Assembly: GCF_051233475.1 (NCBI RefSeq)
Contig: NZ_JBKFGH010000008.1
Location: 1-64,000 of the forward strand
Length of the DNA: 64,000 nt
Source: Bacillus_BU sp051233475
GTDB lineage: Bacteria > Bacillota > Bacilli > Bacillales > Cytobacillaceae
Reading direction: 5' to 3'
Shown: piece by piece, positions 24,223 to 32,189 of the stretch
Numbering within the stretch: position 1 is the stretch's first letter
Layout of the letters: the number at the start of each line of letters is the position of its first letter
Made by a program: the position numbers and the translations under genes
The notes under the pieces: model-generated
The model's database searches: none
The model's input: the letters and a program-made list of their open reading frames with translations, nothing else
What the model was told of the DNA's origin: nothing

Positions 24223-24945
24223 TTACTTCGTAAATTTGCGTTGAATCGCCCCCGTTTTACATGTTTTTGAGCATTCTCCACATAAAATACATTCCATTTG
24301 ATTTACTTCGTTCGTTTTAACCATGTTCGTTACATTTAAACTCATCGGACAGGCCTTTTGGCATTGATTACAGCTAATACACTTGTCTGCATCTGCAACC
24401 AATCGCAACGAAGGATACGGTAGCAGGTTTTTTATCTTTGTTCCGACGATATTTAAAATCGACATTGGGCATAGATAATGGCACGTTGCTCTTTTTCCAA
24501 GGATGATGGGCAAAATGGCAATCCCGACTAGAATCATATAATACAAAACCAAGTGCGTCCAATGATCGATAGAGATAAACTTTTCAGTTAAATAGAAGAA
24601 TTCAAACGAGTTAAAGCCTCCGTTCAGAACCAGAACATAAACAAATCCCCCTACCCATAACACTCCTAAAAACAGTTTAAATATTCTCAGCCCTTTAATA
24701 TTCCGCAAAGGTTTATTAAGTACTTTATCAATAATCATTTGGAGTCCGCCATAGGGACATACATAGGAACAAAAGGTTCTTCCGGCAACTAAGGCAAGAA
24801 CGAACATGAAAGACCAAATGACAAATGCCCCGGCTGCAATCCCATGTGCTGCCCCGTCGATCACTAAATAAGGAGAAAAGTAATTAAGTAAAGCGGGCAA
24901 TAACAAAAACATCACTAAAAGTTGAATCTTTCGCCAATTTTTCAT
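24223..24945 (-). CDS. NapH-like polyferredoxin membrane protein
   Basis: About 240 residues from ATG 24945 (AGGAG upstream); the 10 extra codons of the longer frame are doubtful. Four membrane helices (about 10-150) carry two CxxxCP loops, FCSYVCPYGG and CHYLCPMS, and the C terminus has two [4Fe-4S] motifs, CISCNQCQKACPM and CILCGECSKTC. This is the NapH/CcoG-type layout for moving electrons across the membrane surface. It is encoded with a TetR repressor behind a palindromic operator. Redox partner and inducer are unknown. Confidence 0.88.
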   Translation of the reverse strand: MKNWRKIQLLVMFLLLPALLNYFSPYLVIDGAAHGIAAGAFVIWSFMFVLALVAGRTFCSYVCPYGGLQMIIDKVLNKPLRNIKGLRIFKLFLGVLWVGGFVYVLVLNGGFNSFEFFYLTEKFISIDHWTHLVLYYMILVGIAILPIILGKRATCHYLCPMSILNIVGTKIKNLLPYPSLRLVADADKCISCNQCQKACPMSLNVTNMVKTNEVNQMECILCGECSKTCKTGAIQRKFTK

Positions 24946-24987
24946 GTATAAACCACTCCTACCAATCGTATACATTAGCTCAAATTT

Positions 24988-25025
24988 ATTATACCCACTA
25001 GACCGACCGTCGGTCTAGTGGGTAT
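24988..25025 (-). promoter_or_regulatory. TetR-type operator: 35-bp perfect palindrome over a promoter
   Basis: Arms ATACCCACTAGACCGAC and GTCGGTCTAGTGGGTAT flank a single C (24991-25025). On the minus strand a perfect -10 TATAAT (24988-24993) overlaps its edge, and TAGACC (25012-25017), 18 nt upstream, can serve as -35, so a bound repressor would cover the promoter. It serves the napH-like/tetR operon starting at 24945. Confidence 0.8.
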
Positions 25026-25264
25026 TGTATTGTTCACATAAATGATAAAAGTGGCTCTCGATTTTTTGGCTAGGCTTTTTTTGACTGAAATAACCTATTT
25101 TCAAGTGGACTAGTGACCCAGAAGGTCTTGCTTTCATATCATGGGTTAAAAGTGCCTACGATGATCACCTAAAATCACTACGGCGTCACCACTCGAAATA
25201 AAAATAACCATTTTTATTTTTACAATTCAGCAGAAAGGGATTCGGGCTGGTACGAACAAAGGAG
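25026..25264 (+). other. Leader region of the TauE-like gene, possible structured RNA
   Basis: About 240 bp upstream of a TauE/SafE exporter. AGTGG-ACTAG-TGAC (about 25101-25114) can pair, with a 5-nt bulge, to GTCACCACT (about 25185-25193), and inside it GCC...TGAT/ATCA...GGC forms a second hairpin (about 25155-25182). This nested layout resembles a cis-regulatory RNA, but I cannot match it to a known riboswitch class. Confidence 0.35.
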
Positions 25265-25273
25265 TTGTTTTTT

Positions 25274-26146
25274 TTGAGAAAGCTAATTATTCTTGCAATA
25301 ATTGGTCTTTGTGCACAATTAGTTGACGGTTCACTTGGAATGGCTTATGGTGTTACCTCCACTTCCCTTTTATTGCTGTTCGGTATTGCACCAGCTGTAG
25401 CTTCTGCCTCCGTACATTTAGCAGAAGTTGTCACAACTGCGGCTTCCGGTGTTTCTCATATTCGGTTTGGAAATGTCGATAAGGGCGTTGTAAAAAAATT
25501 AATCGTACCTGGGTCCATCGGTGCATTTATTGGGGCTATTTTTCTTGGAAGTATTCCAGGTGATATCATCAAGCCGTACATTTCTGTTTTTCTACTAGGG
25601 CTGGGTTGCTTCGTAATTTTTCGGTTTCTTTTTAAAAGAAAGCCAGTCAAACAGGTGAATCAGGGTAATGTTCAGAAAAAGTTCTTCATTCCGTTAGGAT
25701 TTTTGGCTGGGTTCTTTGATGCTACAGGGGGCGGCGGCTGGGGGCCGATTGCCACACCCGTACTTTTATCAAGAAATGATATGGAAACTCGCAAGGTTAT
25801 TGGATCAGTGGATACGAGTGAATTTGCGATTGCCGTTTCCTCTACGATTGGGTTCTTAATTTCAATTGGTTGGAGTGAAATAAACTACGTTTGGGTTTTC
25901 GCCTTAATGCTCGGTGGGATTATCGCCGCCCCGATTGCTGCCTGGCTGGTGAAAATTATCCCTTCTAATTTACTTGGTGTATTAGTTGGCGGAATGATCA
26001 TTCTCACGAATGTGAGAACATTAATGCTTACCTTCCATATCTCTACTTCAACAATGGTCGTAGTTTACAGCATCCTTATCGGTCTGTGGTTTTTTGGGGT
26101 TATTTATGTAATTCGAAACTTGAAGAAATATAAGGTTCAATATTAA
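25274..26146 (+). CDS. TauE/SafE-family membrane exporter
   Basis: About 290 residues. The start is placed at TTG 25274, 9 nt after AAAGGAG; the TTG at 25265 is too close. Roughly eight hydrophobic helices in two repeats, with the paired motifs LCAQLVDGSLGMAYGVTSTSLLL at the N terminus and GFFDATGGGGWGPIATPVLLS (about 155-175) in the second half, are hallmarks of TauE/SafE/YfcA proteins. Family members export sulfite, sulfoacetate or other organosulfur anions. Monocistronic with a downstream terminator. Confidence 0.9.
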   Translation: MRKLIILAIIGLCAQLVDGSLGMAYGVTSTSLLLLFGIAPAVASASVHLAEVVTTAASGVSHIRFGNVDKGVVKKLIVPGSIGAFIGAIFLGSIPGDIIKPYISVFLLGLGCFVIFRFLFKRKPVKQVNQGNVQKKFFIPLGFLAGFFDATGGGGWGPIATPVLLSRNDMETRKVIGSVDTSEFAIAVSSTIGFLISIGWSEINYVWVFALMLGGIIAAPIAAWLVKIIPSNLLGVLVGGMIILTNVRTLMLTFHISTSTMVVVYSILIGLWFFGVIYVIRNLKKYKVQY

Positions 26147-26153
26147 GCGGAGC

Positions 26154-26206
26154 TCACTCGCGGCGCAAGACTGACATTGTTGCACCTGCGAGAGGGCTTT
26201 TTTTAG
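26154..26206 (+). terminator. Terminator of the TauE-like gene
   Basis: An interrupted stem begins CTCGC (26158-26162) and closes with GCGAG (26189-26193), with further GCAA/TTG pairing inside; a run of seven T follows. It starts eight nt after the stop codon. Confidence 0.7.
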
Positions 26207-26233
26207 AAGGCGGTCTGGTATCACAGTGAGGGG

Positions 26234-27202
26234 CTAAGCGCCTTTAATTCTTTTTGAAAGGATTGGGGTTGGGTAGGATTTGTGAAGCAGATGGCCAAAT
26301 ATTGAGGCCAGAACTTGTTGAAATAGCATCCCAATCACGACTGGAACGGCAACAGCCGGTTCAAAATACGCTACGGCTAAAACGGCTCCGACACTAATGT
26401 TTCTCATTCCGCCGGTAAACATTAAGGTTGTAACATCCTCTCTCCTCCATTTTAGGATTCTTCCAATGGCGATGGAAAAGATGTAACCTGATGCAGAAAC
26501 GGTTAAAGATAACACAGCAATCATTAAAAGTTTGAAATTGATATTGATTAAATAAGGAGCAACGACCGCACCATTAATCATTACTACTGCAGACAGTCCT
26601 ACTTTAGAGAAAGGGGACAGCGGAATTCCGAGTGTCTTCTTTATTTTCCCTTTAGTCAGTTCATTTAACACCATACCTATCAAGGAAGGAAGCACAACCA
26701 TCCCAATTAGCCCTTTCATCATGCCAATCACATCGATTACCACTTTCTCACCTGCCAATAATGAAACAAAGTAAGGAACGATGAATGGGGACAGGAAGGT
26801 ATCGACTAAAATAATCGTTAAGGCTAAGGCTGAATTCCCCCGATAGATAGCCACCCATATAAAGCTGGTGATTCCGGTTGGGATGATTGCCGCTATTACA
26901 ATCCCTGTTATCGTATGAACATCTCCGCTAAAGGTCACATGTCCGAGTAATAGAGCCCATAGAGGCATTAATATATGAAGAATTAGTAAAGCAGTAATCA
27001 TCCGCATTGGGTGGGTGACAACATCTTTTAGTGACCTGAAATTGGAGCCCAAGCTCCCGATAAACGTCATAAATGCAAAAATCCAAGGTACTAAATATTC
27101 TTCAGATTTAAGCACATCTGAAAAGAGTACACCGATGATGACACTAGTTGGGGTAATAAACGGCATCATTCGCTCCAGTACTCTGTTTATTGTAACAAGC
27201 AT
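26234..27202 (-). CDS. Bile acid:sodium symporter (BASS) family transporter
   Basis: 322 residues with about nine to ten helices. Motifs GTNIITG-like HTITGIVIAAIIPTGITSFIWVAIYRGNSALALTIILVDTFLSPFIVP (about 95-145) and FTGGMRNISVGAVLAVAYF (about 262-280) match the two crossover regions of the BASS family. These proteins take up organic anions with sodium; bacterial substrates include pantoate and 2-keto acids. The start ATG 27202 has CAGGAG with an 8-nt spacing. It is monocistronic, convergent with the TauE-like gene. Substrate not deducible. Confidence 0.88.
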   Translation of the reverse strand: MLVTINRVLERMMPFITPTSVIIGVLFSDVLKSEEYLVPWIFAFMTFIGSLGSNFRSLKDVVTHPMRMITALLILHILMPLWALLLGHVTFSGDVHTITGIVIAAIIPTGITSFIWVAIYRGNSALALTIILVDTFLSPFIVPYFVSLLAGEKVVIDVIGMMKGLIGMVVLPSLIGMVLNELTKGKIKKTLGIPLSPFSKVGLSAVVMINGAVVAPYLININFKLLMIAVLSLTVSASGYIFSIAIGRILKWRREDVTTLMFTGGMRNISVGAVLAVAYFEPAVAVPVVIGMLFQQVLASIFGHLLHKSYPTPILSKRIKGA

Positions 27203-27269
27203 TCCAATCGCTCCTGCATAAATTTATAAAAACCATTTTACTCCAATAATGAGCAATTGAATAGGGACA

Positions 27270-27335
27270 AGCGCCCTCACTTTAACACACTAAAGCAGCG
27301 GGGGACAGTCCCCCACTGCTTTAAAGCGCGAAACT
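27270..27335. repeat. Short GGGGGACnGTCCCCC hairpin repeat, copy 1
   Basis: CACTTTAACACACTAAAGCAG flanks a GGGGGAC-A-GTCCCCC palindrome (about 27300-27314), followed by CTGCTTTAAAGCG, giving a long near-perfect hairpin. Copies of the same core and the same CTTTAACGCG-type flanks occur at 30436-30516 and 32090-32144. It lies between divergent genes in an otherwise empty 228-bp gap. Confidence 0.7.
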
Positions 27336-27430
27336 TCACAATGTAGACACATATTTATTCAGTTCGGTACAGGAAAAACCGTCGCTTATCTAGTATTTTA
27401 TTATGTACTGAATTAAAAGGAGGATACTCG

Positions 27431-27877
27431 ATGAAAAATCAACTTGCACAAGTCCTAAACCAACAAATTGCCAACTGGTCCGTATTGTATACGAAACTAC
27501 ATAATTTTCACTGGTATGTAAAAGGTGAGCAATTTTTCACATTACATGTGAAATTTGAAGAACTCTATAATGAAGCAGCATTACATGTTGATGGATTAGC
27601 AGAGCGACTACTTGCCATTGGTGGACAACCAGTCGCAACAATGAAGGGAAATCTTGAACTTTCATCAATCCAGGAAGCAACAGGATCTGAATCCTCTCAA
27701 GAAATGGTTCAATCCGTTATTAATGACTTCTCTTTAATTATTGGAGAATTAAAAGAAGGTATGAGTTTAGCTGGTGAGTTAAATGATGAAACAACTGGTG
27801 ATATGCTGCTTGCTATCCATTCAGGGCTTGAAAAGCATGTTTGGATGTTAACCGCCTACCTTGGCAGAACAATCTAA
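27431..27877 (+). CDS. dps: Dps-family ferritin-like DNA-protection protein
   Basis: 148 residues. The inter-subunit ferroxidase residues are present: His in LHNFHWYVKG (about 24-33), then HVKFEELYNEAALHVDGLAERLLAIGG with the Asp/Glu metal ligands. This four-helix bundle family forms 12-mers that oxidise and store iron with H2O2 and bind DNA. AAGGAGG precedes ATG 27431. I see no good PerR box directly upstream. The next gene, a glutaredoxin-thioredoxin reductase fusion, does have PerR-like boxes, so the pair forms an oxidative-stress neighbourhood. Confidence 0.93.
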   Translation: MKNQLAQVLNQQIANWSVLYTKLHNFHWYVKGEQFFTLHVKFEELYNEAALHVDGLAERLLAIGGQPVATMKGNLELSSIQEATGSESSQEMVQSVINDFSLIIGELKEGMSLAGELNDETTGDMLLAIHSGLEKHVWMLTAYLGRTI

Positions 27878-27895
27878 TACAAATCATACAACCAT

Positions 27896-27930
27896 GGTCC
27901 AACATTTTTATATGTTGGACCTTTTTTATT
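27896..27930 (+). terminator. Terminator of dps
   Basis: The perfect 10-bp stem GGTCCAACAT (27896-27905) with ATGTTGGACC (27912-27921) is followed by TTTTTTATT. Confidence 0.9.
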
Positions 27931-27955
27931 CCATACTCACTAACGCGCTTTTTAT

Positions 27956-28006
27956 TTAGAATAATTATTAAAAAGTATTGACTTTAATTTTTATAACTAT
28001 TATTAT
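27956..28006 (+). promoter_or_regulatory. Promoter of the Grx-TrxR gene with two PerR/Fur-like boxes
   Basis: TTGACT (27978-27983), a 17-nt spacer and TATTAT (28001-28006) form a sigma-A promoter. TTATAACTATTATTA (27991-28005) overlaps the -10, and TTAGAATAATTATTA (27956-27970) lies just upstream of the -35; each matches the PerR box TTATAATnATTATAA at 12 of 14 defined positions. Peroxide-responsive control fits the product, but the region is AT-rich, so chance matches are possible. Confidence 0.5.
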
Positions 28007-28118
28007 TTAACCTATAGAACCGTTGGTAAAATTACCATTATTTATAAAAATGTATCTTTAAAAAAGGTTATTTCCACAGACGAAAATAGTTTTTATTTTA
28101 GAAGCGGAGGATGAAAAA

Positions 28119-29390
28119 ATGACAGTTCATGAAGTAATCGTTTATAGCAGTACAGGATGTCCACATTGCGAAAAAGTTAAAGGAGCACTAAAAGAATGGG
28201 GCATTGAATATGAAGAACGAAATGCATCCATCCACAAACAATATTTCGATGAATTAAGAGAAAGAAAAATAATGGGAACACCGGCTACTTTAATAAATGG
28301 AAAGCTTGTCCTAGGTTTCCAAGAGAAAAAATTAAAAAAGCTGTTGGGAATTACAGAGGATCAGCTTCAAGCACAAGTGACTGCCACTACACCACCAGCA
28401 GAAAATGTGGATAGCGACTCCGTGTTCAAATCCGTAACGAGCGAGGTTCTAGATGAAATCTATGATTTCGTAACAATTGGCGGTGGTCCTGCTGGTGCTT
28501 CAGCTGCAGTGTATGCTGCCCGTGGAAAGTTAAAAACACTTGTTATCGATAAAGCACCAAAAGCCGGAACCCTTGCCATTACCCATAAAATTGCTAACTA
28601 TCCTGGTGTCCGTGAAAAGGTAACAGGACTTGAGCTTCTAAATCGGATGCAAGCCCAAGCAAAAGATTTTGGGGCACAGTTTGTTCGTACAACTGTCCTT
28701 TCTGTTGATTTTTCAGATGACATTAAAAAAATTAATGTCGCTGAAGGAACGATTAAAGCAAAGAGCGTCTTCATCGCCGTAGGAGCAAAAGCCCCATCAA
28801 GTAAGATTGCAGGAGAGGAAGAGTTTACTGGACGTGGAGTAAGCTATTGTTCAACTTGTGATGGCGCATTTTATCAGGATCGAGTTGTTACCGTTATTGG
28901 TGATAATGAGGAAGCGATTCATGAAGCTGAAGTCTTATCAAAATTCTGTAAAACCGTTAAGCTTTTGGTTCCTGTTGCACAGGTAAAAGGTGACGCTGAC
29001 CTCTCTGTTTTGGAAAACAAACCAAATATTGAAATTTATAAGCGGTATAGATTAAAGGAAATTAAAGGTTCTGATAGCGTTGAAAAAGTAATCATCATGG
29101 ATGACCAAAAAGCAGAGCAAACTTGGGATGTAGACGGAGTCTTCTTATATTTAGGCGGAATGAAGCCAGGAACAGACTTTTTAGGAGATGCTGTCAACCG
29201 GGACGAAGAAGGTTATATTATTGTCGATGATTTGCTTCGTACAAATGTTGAAGGCGTTTTTGCCGGCGGTGACGCGAGAAGAACACCGATCAAACAAGCG
29301 GTTATTTCTGCAGCTGATGGTGCAATTGCTGCCTTGAGTGCAGAGCAGCATGTGAACAAACGTTCAAAACTTCGTCCACAATATAGTTAA
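28119..29390 (+). CDS. Glutaredoxin-thioredoxin reductase fusion flavoprotein
   Basis: 423 residues. Residues 1-78 are a NrdH/glutaredoxin-like domain with CPHC at 14-17 and the TPATLING cis-Pro turn; a ~35-residue linker follows. Residues 115-415 are a TrxB-like domain with FAD motif GGGPAG (121-126), redox CSTC (244-247) and the C-terminal GVFAGGDARR FAD motif. The fusion would reduce the attached redoxin with NAD(P)H, much as AhpF reduces its own N-terminal domain. The NADPH-motif region is divergent (VIGDNEEAIHEA). Good RBS (CGGAGGA). Possibly part of peroxide defence. Confidence 0.9.
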   Translation: MTVHEVIVYSSTGCPHCEKVKGALKEWGIEYEERNASIHKQYFDELRERKIMGTPATLINGKLVLGFQEKKLKKLLGITEDQLQAQVTATTPPAENVDSDSVFKSVTSEVLDEIYDFVTIGGGPAGASAAVYAARGKLKTLVIDKAPKAGTLAITHKIANYPGVREKVTGLELLNRMQAQAKDFGAQFVRTTVLSVDFSDDIKKINVAEGTIKAKSVFIAVGAKAPSSKIAGEEEFTGRGVSYCSTCDGAFYQDRVVTVIGDNEEAIHEAEVLSKFCKTVKLLVPVAQVKGDADLSVLENKPNIEIYKRYRLKEIKGSDSVEKVIIMDDQKAEQTWDVDGVFLYLGGMKPGTDFLGDAVNRDEEGYIIVDDLLRTNVEGVFAGGDARRTPIKQAVISAADGAIAALSAEQHVNKRSKLRPQYS

Positions 29391-29432
29391 TTCAAATATG
29401 GGATGGGGAGAATTTTCTCCTTAAACAAGCAT

Positions 29433-29487
29433 AAAAAAAGCCTGTCCTTCATATTGGGCGTTTGCCCTGATGGACAGGCTTTTCTTC
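29433..29487 (+). terminator. Terminator of the Grx-TrxR fusion gene
   Basis: AAAGCCTGTCC (about 29437-29447) pairs with GGACAGGCTTT (29472-29482), with an extra GGGC/GCCC hairpin in the loop; T-rich sequence follows. Confidence 0.85.
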
Positions 29488-29529
29488 TTTTCTTGTTCAT
29501 ATCAAAAAGAATTAAAGGAAATAATAAAA

Positions 29530-29585
29530 AAGTGCCTGACGCACGACACGTTATTTTTTGCTAACATGCCATGGGCCAAGCACCT
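29530..29585 (-). terminator. Likely terminator of the LysM hydrolase gene, from a degraded repeat
   Basis: On the minus strand AGGTGCTTG pairs with CAGGCACTT over 9 bp (two G-U pairs) around a long loop, followed by TTTTTT. The GTGCCTGAC/GCACC wording shows it is a degraded relative of the repeat at 22434-22496. Confidence 0.5.
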
Positions 29586-29596
29586 TGCATTAAGGT

Positions 29597-30196
29597 TTAT
29601 TTTGCAAAAACATGGTTCCCGATTGTAACCGTTACTGGTCGAGAAAAGATCCATTGGCTAACAGCCGTTCTTGGATTATAGAAATATAATGATCCCTTCC
29701 CTTGACCTCTCAATGCCAACGCTTCATTTACCGCTTGTCTTGCAGAAGCATCTGCAGGTTGATTAATAGAGCCTGTCTTAACAGGAGTAAATGCATAACT
29801 TCCATTTACTTGCTGATAGATGACGCCATTTACTGTATTTGGAAAAAGAGTGCTATCTACTCGATTTAACACAACTGTCGCTACAGCGACTTTACCTGCG
29901 TAAGGTTCACCTTTTGCTTCTGCGTGAACAAGTCTTGCCATTAATTCTTTTTCAGCTGCGGTAACAGATGAATTTGGGATCACCAACTTTTGTCCCGGAT
30001 AAATAAGATCGCTAGATTTATTGTTTGCTAGTTTAATAGAAGCAACTGGAACTCCAAATTTTACACCTATCTTATAATAGCTATCACCTGATTGTACTTG
30101 ATAGCTAGTTGATGCTTCGGATTGATGATTTAATGTAAACATTGAAACCGATAATGATAAGACAGATGCAATCACTAGTCTTTTTAATTTCTTCAT
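29597..30196 (-). CDS. Secreted LysM + SleB/CwlJ-type cell wall hydrolase
   Basis: 199 residues. A signal peptide (about 1-29, KKLKRLVIASVLSLSVSMF...SEAS) is followed by one LysM domain (about 32-75, YQVQSGDSYYKIGVKFGVPVASIKLANN...LIYPGQKLVIP) and a Hydrolase_2 domain (about 85-199) with LVHAEAKGEPYAGKVAVATVVLNRV and a GSLYFYNPRTA segment. This is the layout of spore-cortex or peptidoglycan hydrolases of the SleB/CwlJ/YkvT group. The catalytic Glu in HAEAKGE is present. RBS is AGGAGG. Confidence 0.92.
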   Translation of the reverse strand: MKKLKRLVIASVLSLSVSMFTLNHQSEASTSYQVQSGDSYYKIGVKFGVPVASIKLANNKSSDLIYPGQKLVIPNSSVTAAEKELMARLVHAEAKGEPYAGKVAVATVVLNRVDSTLFPNTVNGVIYQQVNGSYAFTPVKTGSINQPADASARQAVNEALALRGQGKGSLYFYNPRTAVSQWIFSRPVTVTIGNHVFAK

Positions 30197-30519
30197 GTTA
30201 AAACCTCCTAGTAGTTCTTGCTTATCGCTCTACTAGTAGGCTAACACTTGTAATATACTATTTCATGGTCCAAAAAATGGCAGTAGAAAAATAGGCTTTC
30301 AAATTACTAGTATAATAGTGTTCGTGAAAAAAATTACATTATCATCCAATCGCAATCCACTACCATAAATCCCCATCACTAACAAGAAAAGGTCGGATCT
30401 TTACGAAACATTTCAGCCCTGTAATAAAAAAAGCCCATTTCCTCAACACTTTAACGCACTACTCAACTGGGGGACTGTCCCCCAGCACTTTAACGCGCTA
30501 ATCACTTGGGGGACGATGG
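30197..30519. repeat. Intergenic region with GGGGGACTGTCCCCC hairpin repeat, copy 2
   Basis: About 320 bp without genes. At 30468-30486 the palindrome CTGGGGGAC-A-GTCCCCCAG (minus reading) is flanked by two CACTTTAACGCxCTA motifs (from 30442 and 30488) and a further CTTGGGGGACGA, i.e. a tandem of the hairpin repeat. It may also help terminate the minus MFS gene, whose stop is at 30520. A CTAGTAG inverted repeat lies near 30210-30238. Confidence 0.6.
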
Positions 30520-31722
30520 CTATTTCTCACGTTTTTTTAAAACCATAATAAGATATATCAAAATGGAAAGAAAGACGGAGACTGCTGCGGTTAGGTAGAT
30601 ACTGTCATAGCCAAACATTTGACCAATTTGTCCGAACAGGATCGCTCCGCACCCTATTCCTAAATCGAAAAAGGAAAAGAAGGTTGCATTTGCCATCCCT
30701 TTTCGATGGATGGGTGCTTTATCAACGGACCAAGCTTGCAATGCCGGTTGAATCGTACCAAACCCTAAACCATAAAGCACAGCTGCACAATATAGAATAA
30801 AGCTGTTTGGAAGCCAAGCCAACAATAACATCGCAATAATGATTAACACTGTGCCTGGAACAAACACCGCGCCATGTCCTTTTCGATCATAAAGTTGACC
30901 TGCAAAGGTACGGCTAACCATTAACGCAATAGCGTACAAAAGAAAGTACCATTGGATGCCAGGGATATCCTTTTGAACTGTATATAAAGGAAGAAAAGTA
31001 GCAATTCCACCAAATGTTACGGTAATAAAAAATAGCAAAATCGATGGAGGCAACGCACTCTTTTCGAATAAATCCCATTTTTTCCGATTTGATGTGTGAG
31101 CTTCAATCGAAGGTCTGTCTACTTTTTTAAATTTAATTCTAGAGGCCAGTAAATAGGCCGCTAACCCAAGACCTGCGCAAATAAAAAACAATTGTTTAAA
31201 GTTCAAAACACCAACAAGTGCCAATCCTAAGGATGGTCCAATTGCCATGGCGATGTTTCCTGAGAGGCCATAGTAGCCCATCCCTTCTCCACGCCTTCTT
31301 GGAGGGATCAAATCGGTCGCAATCGTTCCGGAGGCCGTTGTAGAGAAACCCCAGCCAACTCCTTGAATAATCCTTAATAACAAAAGAAACATAATTCCCG
31401 TTGCATAACCGTATAAACCGACCGAGACTACAAAAATCACAAGGCCAATTAAATATACAAACCCTCTCCCCTTCGTTTCAAGGGCATGCCCTGCATATGG
31501 TCGTAAAATTAATGCAGAAAAGGTAAATATTCCCACGACGATCCCAATCATTTGATCATTTCCGCCAAGCTCCTCTACAAATAGTGGAATCGTCGGTAAC
31601 GTCATTTGAAATCCTAGGAAAATGAAAAAGTTGGCTAAACAGATCAAGATAAAATCCTTCGTCCAAATTTTTTCTTTCCCCTCAGCAGAATGCTTCCTTT
31701 CTTTCACTACCTGTTGGTTCAT
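30520..31722 (-). CDS. MFS transporter, DHA1-type efflux
   Basis: 400 residues, 12 helices. The N-terminal helix pair is followed by LEELGGNDQMIGIVVGIFTFSALILRPYAGHALETKGR (motif A-like loop between helices 2 and 3), and TTASGTIATDLIPPRRRGEGMGYYGLSGNIAMAIGPSLG carries the antiporter motif C region typical of drug:H+ antiporters. A role in export of toxic compounds is likely; substrate unknown. AAGGACAATT precedes ATG 31722. It is monocistronic, divergent from the zinc-finger gene. Confidence 0.88.
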   Translation of the reverse strand: MNQQVVKERKHSAEGKEKIWTKDFILICLANFFIFLGFQMTLPTIPLFVEELGGNDQMIGIVVGIFTFSALILRPYAGHALETKGRGFVYLIGLVIFVVSVGLYGYATGIMFLLLLRIIQGVGWGFSTTASGTIATDLIPPRRRGEGMGYYGLSGNIAMAIGPSLGLALVGVLNFKQLFFICAGLGLAAYLLASRIKFKKVDRPSIEAHTSNRKKWDLFEKSALPPSILLFFITVTFGGIATFLPLYTVQKDIPGIQWYFLLYAIALMVSRTFAGQLYDRKGHGAVFVPGTVLIIIAMLLLAWLPNSFILYCAAVLYGLGFGTIQPALQAWSVDKAPIHRKGMANATFFSFFDLGIGCGAILFGQIGQMFGYDSIYLTAAVSVFLSILIYLIMVLKKREK

Positions 31723-31880
31723 AATTGTCCTTCTCTCTTTAAATTGTCAAACTGTATAAACCATATTTTAACTTATTATATTTCGACTTACTAATTATTT
31801 ATGTATTTCAATATGGAAGCATAAATTTTCCATACATGATCAAAAATAATAGGAATAACAAATCAAGGTGAGGTGATGAT

Positions 31881-32090
31881 ATGGGTTTACTTGATGCGTA
31901 TAATCAATGGAGAGAATTAAGATACGAGAATCATATTGCCAATATGCAGGCACAAAATAAATGCCCCGATTGTAATGGAAAGGGCTACCACACCTTTCCC
32001 GTAAATGAATTTGTTTATTATTCCAATCCGTATGATTGCCCTGGCTGCAATGGCAGCGGCCAGTTTACCGACTGGAACGAACTTAAATAA
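31881..32090 (+). CDS. Small DnaJ-type CxxCxGxG zinc-binding protein
   Basis: 69 residues. Two DnaJ cysteine-rich repeats, CPDCNGKG (about 28-35) and CPGCNGSG (about 53-60), should bind one zinc. There is no J-domain, so it is not a full DnaJ; similar small proteins are stand-alone zinc modules of unknown partner. AGGTGAGGTG precedes ATG 31881. The stop codon forms the left edge of a 55-nt perfect palindrome, which may act as a barrier or terminator. Confidence 0.82.
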   Translation: MGLLDAYNQWRELRYENHIANMQAQNKCPDCNGKGYHTFPVNEFVYYSNPYDCPGCNGSGQFTDWNELK

Positions 32091-32144
32091 TTTACCGCAT
32101 TAACGTGCCGGGGGACTGTCCCCCGGCACGTTAATGCGGTAAAT
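32090..32144. repeat. 55-nt perfect palindrome (hairpin repeat copy 3)
   Basis: Two 27-nt arms (32090-32116 and 32118-32144) are exact reverse complements around a single T. The centre is CCGGGGGAC-T-GTCCCCCGG and the outer part ATTTACCGCATTAACG. It begins at the last base of the zinc-finger gene stop codon and lies about 45 nt upstream of the PBP gene. No T-run follows, so it is not a standard terminator. Confidence 0.85.
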
Positions 32145-32189
32145 GCTTACCTGCTTCGGTCTGTTTTTCCTCTTTTTCTTTGCCAAGGT

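Noticed and set aside
27341..27430. PerR or SigB control site in front of dps
   Set aside because: No 15-mer close enough to the PerR box and no GTTT/GGGTAT pair with correct spacing could be found.
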